Shown: positions 1 to 6,000 of the stretch, in pieces
Position numbering within the stretch: position 1 is the first letter of the stretch
Layout: each line of letters begins with the position of its first letter
From: an uncultured Collinsella sp.
GTDB lineage: Bacteria; Actinomycetota; Coriobacteriia; Coriobacteriales; Coriobacteriaceae
Direction: 5' to 3'
Assembly (NCBI GenBank): GCA_958428675.1
Contig: CAUAGV010000101.1
Span: forward strand, 1 to 6,198
DNA length: 6,198 nucleotides
The notes under the pieces: model-generated
Seen by the model: only the letters and a program-made list of their open reading frames with translations
Databases searched by the model: none
Told to the model about the DNA's origin: nothing
Position numbers and translations under genes: made by a program

Positions 1-175
1 TTGTCGCAGCCCCGACCCGCGGTCACGAGCGGGGGCTCCTGTCGTTTCCGTGCCCCTGGATTGGGTCATAGTGTCTGACTTATGCTCAACCTGCGGCGCC
101 ATTTTTCTTGAAGGCACCTTGCTCGCTCTGGCGGGCTTTCGCTGTCCGTCCTCTACCTGCGGCGTTGCTCTGGCT

Positions 176-247
176 GGCACTTAGGGACGTTCCTCTTGTG
201 CCGGCACTTAGGGACGTTCCTTTTGTGCCGGCACTTGGGGACAGTCC
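176..247. repeat. 27-base tandem repeat, two full copies and one degenerate partial copy
   Basis: Copies at 176-202 and 203-229 differ at one base; a third, degenerate copy runs 230-247. Each unit starts GGCACTTAGGGACGTTCC and ends TTGTGCC, so every unit is bounded by GGCAC and its complement GTGCC. Each unit junction forms the perfect palindrome GTGCCGGCAC (198-207 and 225-234). The inner GGGACGTTCC is itself nearly palindromic. The third copy has GGGGACAGTCC instead. This looks like a short palindromic intergenic repeat of the REP type. I recall similar strings between genes in Collinsella-like genomes, but I have not verified that. Confidence 0.8.
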
Positions 248-357
248 TAGTCGTTGGGGATCTACCGACGCATTGGGGGTTTGCGCCTTCCATGCATGAC
301 AGCCGTCTCTTTTATGTTTCCTTTAGCCGTCGCTGTCTAGGATGGGGGTTAGTCGAT

Positions 358-367
358 AGGAAGGGAG
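358..367 (+). promoter_or_regulatory. Ribosome binding site of the ThrE-type exporter gene
   Basis: The purine-rich AGGAAGGGAG ends seven bases before ATG 375 and matches the Shine-Dalgarno consensus well. It supports ATG 375 over the in-frame internal ATG at codon 13. Confidence 0.7.
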
Positions 368-374
368 CACCGGG

Positions 375-1943
375 ATGGACGACGCGAGCGAGTGCGCAAT
401 CGAAGAGGACATGCTCGATCAGTTCAACTACTTTGATGATGAGGACGAGGAGCTGATCGACCGTCGCGAGCCAGCGCCGCTTGATTCCTTTGATCTGGTC
501 GATGAAGAGCCCGACGAGGACGAGGGCGAATTGGCGGAGCCCTCACAGCCTTCGCGCCTTAACTCGCTGCTTTCGAGAGCCCCCATGCACCACGGCGTTC
601 GTGCCGGCGCGCTCCATATGAAAACTGACTGGCACCAGATCGTGACGGCAGGCGATGAGCTTGCCGTCGATGCGCCGCTCACCGATAAATCATCCATCAT
701 CTGCCGCACCGGCATGCCTATGCTGGCAAGCGGAACGGGTGCCTGGCGCGTGCGCGATACCATGAATCGTGTTGCCGCCGTACTCGGTGTCACCATCCAC
801 GTTGACTTAAGTCTTCTGTCGTTTGAGTGCACCTGCATCGAAGATGGTCACTGCTTTAATGAGGTCGTCAGCTTGCCCACAACGGGCGTCAATACCCATC
901 GCATTTGGATGATGGAGAGTTTCCTCAAGGAAATCGAGACCTATGGTCGTCGCTTCACGGTGCACGAGTATCACGAGATGCTCAAGACCGTTGAGAGTTC
1001 AAAACCTGATTACGCGCCTTGGCAACAGGGCCTTGCGGCGGCCTGCGCCTGTGGCGCCTTCGTTTTTTTGCTCGGCGGCGGCCCTATCGAGATGGCCTGC
1101 GCGTTCGTGGGCGCGGGTGTCGGCAACTTTGCCCGCTCCCATATTCTCAAGCAAGGCCTTGGTCAGTTCAGCGCGCTGACGACCGGCGTTGCGCTCGCTT
1201 GCGTTTCGTATCTGCTGGCATTGCTCGGCCTTGGCCAGGTCATACCGGGGGCAATGTCGCACCAAGAAGGCTATATCGGCGCCATGCTCTTTGTGATTCC
1301 CGGCTTTCCGCTCATTACGGCGGGCCTCGACATCGCCAAGCTCGACATGCGAAGCGGTATCGAGCGCCTTTCATATGCCGTATCGATTATTGTGATGGCG
1401 ACGCTCGTAGGTTGGATGGTTGCCGAGTGTGTTGGCCTGGCGCCGGACGACTTTGCCCCACTGGGCCTTTCGCCGCTTGCCCTTACGCTCCTGCGCGTGG
1501 TGATGAGCTTCGTTGGCGTATTCGGCTTCTCGGTGATGTTCAACAGCCCGGTAAAGATGGCCGCGGCAGCTGGGTTGATCGGCGCCGTGTCCAATACCCT
1601 GCGTCTGACCCTTGTCGATGCGCCGACGATGATTCCCTTCCTGGGCCTCAGCACGGGAATGCCTCCCGAGGCAGCAGCGTTTATCGGCGCGCTGGTATCG
1701 GGTCTGCTGGCAAGCTTGGCCGAAGTCAAGCTCACCTACCCGCGCATCGCCCTCACGGTGCCTTCGATTGTCATTATGGTGCCGGGCTTGTATCTGTATC
1801 GCTCGATGTATTACATGTGCACCTTCGACACGGTCAATATGCTCGGCTGGTTTGTGCGCGCAGTGCTCATCGTAGCGTTTCTGCCCGTTGGACTGGGTGT
1901 GGCGCGTACGCTCACCGACCCTCGCTGGCGCCACACCAGCTAA
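375..1943 (+). CDS. Threonine/serine exporter family membrane protein (ThrE type, DUF1212 and DUF3815 fused)
   Basis: This 522-residue protein probably exports threonine, serine or similar small molecules across the cytoplasmic membrane by secondary transport. Residues 1-56 are strongly acidic (26 Asp/Glu). The soluble part of the ThrE domain covers about 105-205 and includes the family signature around ASGTGAWRVRDTMNRVA (118-134). About ten hydrophobic segments follow between 217 and 512. The VIPG motif (307-310), followed by a glycine/leucine/aspartate turn, ends the first membrane half. MVPGLYLYR (468-476) is the matching motif of the second, DUF3815-like half. In many bacteria the two halves are separate genes (YjjP/YjjB type); here they are fused as in Corynebacterium ThrE, at similar length. 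ATG 375 is preceded by AGGAAGGGAG. Cysteines 152, 154 and 160 cluster just before the membrane part. No amino-acid biosynthesis gene is adjacent, so the substrate is inferred from the family only. Confidence 0.9.
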   Translation: MDDASECAIEEDMLDQFNYFDDEDEELIDRREPAPLDSFDLVDEEPDEDEGELAEPSQPSRLNSLLSRAPMHHGVRAGALHMKTDWHQIVTAGDELAVDAPLTDKSSIICRTGMPMLASGTGAWRVRDTMNRVAAVLGVTIHVDLSLLSFECTCIEDGHCFNEVVSLPTTGVNTHRIWMMESFLKEIETYGRRFTVHEYHEMLKTVESSKPDYAPWQQGLAAACACGAFVFLLGGGPIEMACAFVGAGVGNFARSHILKQGLGQFSALTTGVALACVSYLLALLGLGQVIPGAMSHQEGYIGAMLFVIPGFPLITAGLDIAKLDMRSGIERLSYAVSIIVMATLVGWMVAECVGLAPDDFAPLGLSPLALTLLRVVMSFVGVFGFSVMFNSPVKMAAAAGLIGAVSNTLRLTLVDAPTMIPFLGLSTGMPPEAAAFIGALVSGLLASLAEVKLTYPRIALTVPSIVIMVPGLYLYRSMYYMCTFDTVNMLGWFVRAVLIVAFLPVGLGVARTLTDPRWRHTS

Positions 1944-2049
1944 TTGGTACAAGGGGGACAGGTTACTTTGCACCAAATGAGTTGCGGTGAAATAGGGACT
2001 GAATTGCTGCTTAAAGGGTCAAAACAGTCCGTATTCCACCGCAACTTAT
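1944..2049. repeat. Composite inverted-repeat element abutting the exporter stop codon (REP/MITE-like)
   Basis: There are two nested structures. First, TTGGTACAA (1944-1952) pairs with TTGCACCAA (1968-1976) with one mismatch, around a loop containing GGGGGACAGG. Second, arms of 25 bases at 1977-2001 and 2025-2049 pair with three mismatches around a 23-base loop; the inner bases start GTTGCGGTG and end CCACCGCAAC. The two hairpins are directly adjacent. No T-run follows, so this is not a typical intrinsic terminator, though it could protect the mRNA 3' end. The GGGGACAG core is shared with the third copy of the tandem repeat at 230-247. The size and structure suggest a non-autonomous repeat of the kind moved by a Y1/RAYT-type transposase; no transposase lies in the window. 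Confidence 0.7.
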
Positions 2050-2097
2050 GGGGTCGGGGGATTATCGGTGCCCTGCATCTTCATAAACTCAACGCTT

Positions 2098-2117
2098 ACG
2101 AAGCGCATGCGTTTCGT
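2098..2117. promoter_or_regulatory. 20-base near-palindrome, possible operator
   Basis: The stretch reads as its own reverse complement except for one symmetric mismatched pair (G2103 with T2112), centred on GCATGC (2105-2110). CGCTT (2093-2097) can alternatively pair with AAGCG (2101-2105). The site lies about 140 bases before the DUF2798 start and upstream of the terminator-like hairpin. A promoter in this area would make it an operator candidate, but I see only a poor match (TTACGA at 2096-2101, TAGGCT at 2120-2125). Its function is inferred. Confidence 0.3.
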
Positions 2118-2161
2118 GCTAGGCTGGTTCCACCACATAAGTAGTCGCAGACGCGCGTACC

Positions 2162-2212
2162 ACGGGCGGGCGAGATGAAGTTCCAACAGCTCCATCTTGC
2201 CCGCCCGTTTTT
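2162..2212 (+). terminator. Rho-independent terminator (or attenuator) before the DUF2798 gene
   Basis: Arms 2163-2177 and 2193-2207 pair over 15 positions with one G-T pair; the GC-rich base is CGGGCGGGC. The loop is 15 bases and five T's follow (2208-2212). There is no T-run on the opposite strand, so it acts on + strand transcripts. It probably ends transcription from the exporter, about 220 bases after that stop codon. It sits only 45 bases before the next start codon, so if the promoter of that gene lies upstream it would act as an attenuator. Confidence 0.8.
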
Positions 2213-2256
2213 GTTGCGTGGCGCCGCGGTACAACACAGAGAGGAATCTGCCCTTT

Positions 2257-2805
2257 ATGCCTATCAACAAACGAGAGAGCCTGCTGTTCACCTTTATCAT
2301 GTGCTTTTGCATGGTGCTCTGGATGAGCATCTACAACGTTGCCCTGCAGCACGGGGCCATCAACGGCGAGGTCGTTGCCGCCGCGTGGCTCGGCTTCCCC
2401 GTTGCCTACATTTTTGCCATGTGCTGCGACTGGTTCGTCGCCAGCCCGCTCGCCAAGGGTTTCGCCTTTAAGTACTTGGTCACGCCGGGCAAGAGCTCGC
2501 CACTTGCCATGACGCTCGCCGTCAGCTCCTGCATGGTCGTTCCCATGGTCATCATCATGTCGCTGTACGGTGCCTGTGAGGGTCTGACGCACATGCCCGG
2601 CGGCATCCTTGCGAACCTGTATTCCGTGCCCGCGATCTGGATGATCAACATCCCGCATAATTTTGTGATGGCGCTGCCGTGGAACCTTTTGGTAGCCGGT
2701 CCGATTTCCCGCTTCGTCTTCCGTCGCGCCTTCCCTGTGGGGACGGTTTTCGAGGAGGAGCATGCCGAGCTCTTGGAGCAGGCTATGGCTCCTGAGTGCG
2801 AGTAG
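2257..2805 (+). CDS. Small membrane protein with two DUF2798-type repeats, function unknown
   Basis: This 182-residue protein has four hydrophobic helices at roughly 9-30, 40-60, 84-104 and 125-150. They are arranged as two pairs that resemble each other, as in DUF2798 proteins with two copies of the domain. Shared elements include the helix-1 pattern M-x(3)-W/I-M-S-x-Y around 19-26 and its counterpart MSLYGACEG (101-109), and the ending WNLLVAGPISRFVFR (142-156). The C-terminus is acidic (EEEHAELLEQ). No catalytic motif is visible, and the biochemical role of the family is not known to me. I chose ATG 2257 because AGAGAGG (2238-2244) lies upstream, although the 12-base spacing is long, and because the first helix starts soon after it. 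An upstream TTG at 2197 would place the start inside the terminator hairpin. The gene is probably transcribed alone: a terminator-like hairpin precedes it and another lies 167 bases after it. Confidence 0.85.
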   Translation: MPINKRESLLFTFIMCFCMVLWMSIYNVALQHGAINGEVVAAAWLGFPVAYIFAMCCDWFVASPLAKGFAFKYLVTPGKSSPLAMTLAVSSCMVVPMVIIMSLYGACEGLTHMPGGILANLYSVPAIWMINIPHNFVMALPWNLLVAGPISRFVFRRAFPVGTVFEEEHAELLEQAMAPECE

Positions 2806-2971
2806 CTCGCTTAGGGATCTGCTGAGCGCGGGCGACTTGCTTGGTTGGAGCCCTAAGCGTGGATAGCTCTCTCGGCGACATCGCGGGCGTGAGCGGTGCA
2901 CATGACCGGAGGGCCCGTGCTGCTCCGTTGCCCGACGTGCTAGCGCGCAGAACAATCTGTTGGTGCATTCG
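2806..2971 (+). other. Non-coding stretch with long-range pairing potential (possible structured RNA or long 3' UTR)
   Basis: No credible gene is present. CGCTTAGGG (2808-2816) pairs perfectly with CCCTAAGCG (2851-2859). A competing set of helices closes the region end to end: CTGC (2819-2822) with GCAG (2947-2950), CGGGCGAC (2829-2836) with GTTGCCCG (2927-2934, one mismatch), and GGAGC (2847-2851) with GCTCC (2922-2926). A strong terminator follows immediately. It matches no RNA family that I recognise. High GC makes chance pairing likely, so this is only a candidate. Confidence 0.25.
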
Positions 2972-3004
2972 GCGGCTGCTGAAGCGTTTCGGCAGCCGCT
3001 TTTT
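2972..3004 (+). terminator. Strong Rho-independent terminator
   Basis: Twelve-base arms (2972-2983 and 2988-2999, GCGGCTGC against GCAGCCGC at the base, one T-G pair further in) enclose the four-base loop GCGT. Five T's follow (3000-3004). This is a textbook terminator separating the DUF2798 transcript, or an RNA from 2806-2971, from the activase promoter. Confidence 0.92.
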
Positions 3005-3016
3005 ATACGGAGTTTA

Positions 3017-3037
3017 AATACAACAGTCTGTTGTATT
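3017..3037. promoter_or_regulatory. Perfect 21-base palindrome, probable repressor operator for the activase gene
   Basis: Arm AATACAACAG (3017-3026), centre T3027, then the exact complement of the arm (3028-3037). It is AT-rich in a GC-rich neighbourhood. It lies between the upstream terminator and the activase start, ending 12 bases before the proposed -10 box, so it covers the expected -35 region. This form and position suit an operator for a dimeric regulator of the TetR, MarR or GntR type. No regulator gene is in the window, so the binding protein is unknown. Confidence 0.65.
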
Positions 3038-3045
3038 ACGTAGAG

Positions 3046-3054
3046 TGGTATATC
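3046..3054 (+). promoter_or_regulatory. Extended -10 promoter of the activase gene
   Basis: TGGTATATC combines the TGn extension with a TATATC hexamer (3049-3054), close to the TATAAT consensus. Transcription would begin near 3061, giving a leader of about 25 bases. No good -35 stands at 17 bases; the palindrome occupies that place, which fits repression by steric block. A TTGTAT at 3031-3036 is too close (12 bases) to serve as a normal -35. Confidence 0.45.
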
Positions 3055-3078
3055 TCTAGCGGGAAAAATGCGAGAGAC

Positions 3079-3082
3079 GGAG
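3079..3082 (+). promoter_or_regulatory. Ribosome binding site deciding the activase start
   Basis: GGAG lies four bases before ATG 3087, slightly closer than usual. It supports this ATG over ATG 3068, which opens a different frame that ends at 3250. The frame from 3087 gives an N-terminus that starts directly with the family's phosphate-binding motif. Confidence 0.55.
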
Positions 3083-3086
3083 CATT

Positions 3087-6000
3087 ATGGCGTTGCTAGT
3101 AGGACTGGACGTAGGGTCGACGACGACCAAAGTTTACGCGATGCACGAGGATATGACCGAGGCGTGGTGGGGATATCGCCGCCACGGGGCGTGTCAGACA
3201 GCGAGCGTGCGCGCCATGCTCGGCGAGCTCGCCGAGCGCTTTCCCCATGAGTCACTGCGCGTTGCGGTGACCGGCTCGGGTGCGCGCGATATCGCGACCG
3301 CGCTGGGCGCCTCGTACGTTCAGGAGGTGGTCGCCAACGCGCTCGCGATCAGCAGGTTCTATCCGCAGACGCGCTGCGCCATCGAGCTGGGCGGCCAAGA
3401 CGCCAAGATGATCTTCTTCCACACCAACGATAAGGGAGACATCGAGGTTGCCGACATGCGCATGAACGGCTCGTGCGCAGGCGGTACCGGTGCATTTATC
3501 GACGAGATGGCAAAGCTCATGGGGGTCGGCACCGAATCGGGCGAGTTCGAGCAGCTCGCAAGCCGGGGAACGACCGTCCACGAGGTCTCGGGCCGCTGCG
3601 GCGTGTACGCAAAGACCGATATCCAGCCGCTGCTCAACGAGGGCATTCCTACCACCGACCTGGCGCTTTCGGCGCTTCACGCGGTCGCCCGCCAAACGAT
3701 CGGCGGTCTGGCCCAGGGTATCGACATCGAGCCGCCGGTAATCTTCGAGGGCGGTACGCTCGCCTACAACCCCACACTGGTCCGCGTGTTCCGGGAGCAA
3801 CTGAATCTATCGGACGATCAGGTTATCGTCCCGCGCGATCCGCAGATCATGGTCGCGCGCGGTGCCGCCCTGTCGCTGACCGACATGTTCGCATCGTCCC
3901 AACCGATCGACCTTCCCGACGCTTTTGTCCGGCTGGATAAGCTCGAGACGGTCGCGCCCGCAAGCGGGGAGGGACGTCTTGCCCAGCCCTTTTTTGCCAC
4001 ACCTGCCGAGCAGGCGGATTTTACGGCACGCCATGGCAAAGAGACGCCGGCAAAGGGTCCGGATGCGTATGCGCCCGGAGAGACGGTGCGTGTGGCGCTC
4101 GGTATCGATTCGGGGAGCACGACGACCAAGTTCGCCCTGGTCGATGAGGCGGGTGAGCTTGTCGATTCGTTCTACGCGTCTAATAACGGCAGACCGCTCG
4201 ACGTCGCCCAACAGGGTCTTGTCAGCTTGAAGAACCGCTGGGAGACAGCGGGAGTCACGCTTGCGATCGATGCCGTGGGCACCACGGGATACGGCGAGGA
4301 GCTTTTCGCGCGCGCGTTCCACGCCGACTACCATACGGTCGAGACGGTCGCGCACGCCCGCGCCGCGTGCGCATGCGTTCCCGATGCGACCTTCGTGCTC
4401 GACATCGGCGGACAGGATATGAAGGCCATCTGGCTCAACCACGGCGTGCTGACCGATATCGTCGTCAACGAGGCGTGCTCTGCGGGCTGCGGCTCGTTCC
4501 TCGAGGGTTTTGCCAAAAACCTCGGAATAGCCGTTGAGGATATCGCGACCGAGGCATTTTCGTCCAAAGCCCCCGCCGTTCTCGGCAGCCGCTGCACGGT
4601 GTTCATGAACAGCAGCGTCGTTTCCGAGCAGCGGCGCGGTAAGGGTCCGGGCGACATCATGGCCGGTCTCTGCCGTTCGATTATCGAGAACGTGTTCACC
4701 AAGGTCATTCGCGTTTCAAATCTCAACCGTCTGGGCGACAAAGTCGTCGTCCAGGGCGGCACGTTCCGAAACGACGCGGTGCTGCGCGCATTCGAGCAGT
4801 ATCTGGGCAAACCCGTCACGCGTGCGCCCCACCCGGGGCTGATGGGCGCTATCGGTATCGCCCTGCTCGCGCGCGAGGAATGCCGCAAGGGCGACGCCGG
4901 CACGTCGTTTATCGGGCTCGATGCCGTGGAGCGCTTCGAGCATCGCGAGTTCGGCGGCGTTACCTGCCGTCGGTGCAACAACCGCTGCCAGCGCGCGGTC
5001 GTGGCATTTGGCGACGGCTCGCTTTACGTCACGGGCAATCGCTGCCCGCGCGGCGGCGCCATCTCATGGGATGAGCTCGTGCGCGAGGTTCCCGCGGCGG
5101 AGGAGCTGCGTCCGCAGGGTGCTTGCGAGGCACAGGCACCCGGCACGGGGCGCGACCGGACCGCGGCTGCCCCCAATCTCTTTGTCGACCGCGAGAAGCT
5201 GCTGTTCGAGTCGTACCCCACGGTTCCCGTCAGCGGGGGGCGCGATGTCACGATCGGCATTCCCCGTGTGCTCGAGTTCTGGGACACCATGCCGTTCTGG
5301 TCGACGTTCTTCAGCACGCTCGGCTTTAAGGTGCGCGTCTCGGGACGCAGCACCAAGGCGATGTACGAGCGCGGTCTGGCGCACGTCACATCCGACACCG
5401 TGTGCTTCCCGGCCAAGCTCGTCCACGGGCACATCCGCAATCTCGTCGACGCCGGCGTCGACCGCATCTTCATGCCCATCATCACGACGGTGCCCACCGA
5501 AAACACCGCCTCTACCAGCGAGTGGATGTGCGCCGTCGTAAAGGGATACCCCTACGTGATGCGCAATTCCGATAACCCGGAGGAGCGTTTCGGCGTTCCG
5601 TTCGATACGCCGCTGTTCCACTGGTACGACGAGGGCGACCGAAACCGCCAGCTCAAGGCGTGGTGCAAGGAGACCTTCGATATCGATGCCGACCTGGTTG
5701 CCAAGGCGACCGAGCAGGCGGACCGCGCGCAGGAGACGTTTGAGAACCAGCTGCAGCTGCGCGGCAGGCAGGTGCTCGAGAACGTGCACGAGGACGGCGG
5801 CTACGCGGTGGTGATCGCTTCGCGCCCGTACCACAACGACCCGCTGGTCAACCACGGGCTGCCCAAGCTCTTCTCTGAGCGCGGCATCCCCGTGCTGACG
5901 CCCGATGCGGTGCCGGGGGTCTGCAACGTCGATCTTTCCAACAGCCGCATCGACATCGTGAACAACTACCATGCGCGCATGCTGTCGTGCGCGGTCGTCG

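Larger units (their letters stand above)
1..374. other. Non-coding region upstream of the ThrE-type exporter gene
   Basis: I find no convincing gene here. The first 40 bases can fold: AGCCCC (8-13) can pair with GGGGCT (32-37), or CCCGC (16-20) with GCGGG (29-33). No T-run follows, so I do not call a terminator. The decamer ACCTGCGGCG occurs twice (89-98 and 155-164). A 27-base tandem repeat fills 176-247. Between 250 and 374 the only promoter-like string is TAGGAT (338-343), which matches the TAnnnT form of a -10 box but has no acceptable -35 at the right distance. The exporter's promoter therefore remains unplaced. The window starts inside this region, so the preceding gene is not visible. 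Confidence 0.6.
1944..2256. other. Intergenic region between exporter and DUF2798 genes
   Basis: No gene is credible here. In order it holds a composite hairpin repeat starting at the base after the exporter stop codon (1944-2049), about 50 bases with no recognised element, a 20-base near-palindrome (2098-2117), a terminator-like hairpin (2162-2212), and the leader of the next gene. A weak promoter candidate just before that leader is TTTTTG (2208-2213), 16 bases, TACAAC (2230-2235). It overlaps the terminator T-run, and I do not trust it enough to list separately. Confidence 0.6.

Noticed and set aside
2..184. Frame open from the window start to TAG 182-184, with two CxxC-like spots, as the 3' end of an upstream gene
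   Set aside because: It runs into the tandem repeat, has no recognisable domain, and in GC-rich DNA 60 open codons are expected by chance.
108..456. Two short + strand ORFs (108-299 and 196-456)
   Set aside because: Their products are largely translations of the 27-base repeat, or overlap the exporter start out of frame. They have no domain and no good ribosome binding site.
2197..2256. TTG 2197 as an upstream start adding 20 residues to the DUF2798 protein
   Set aside because: It would begin inside the terminator stem, has no ribosome binding site, and adds a non-family N-terminus before the first helix.
2119..2955. Minus-strand ORF of 278 codons
   Set aside because: It is antisense to the well-supported DUF2798 gene and reads through two hairpins. 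Its composition is rich in Arg, His and Gly, as expected of a shadow frame.
2806..2971. Known RNA genes or riboswitches (tRNA, SRP RNA, tmRNA, cobalamin, TPP)
   Set aside because: None of their conserved core strings could be found; only generic pairing potential is present.
3068..3250. ATG 3068 small ORF ahead of the activase
   Set aside because: It overlaps the activase in another frame, gives an arginine-rich product without a domain, and lies within the activase leader.
3950..4100. Possible frameshift or gene boundary between the two ATPase domains, suggesting two separate genes
   Set aside because: Codon phase is unbroken from ATG 3087 through GIDSGSTTTK and on to the window end, and there is no stop or new ribosome binding site in the linker.
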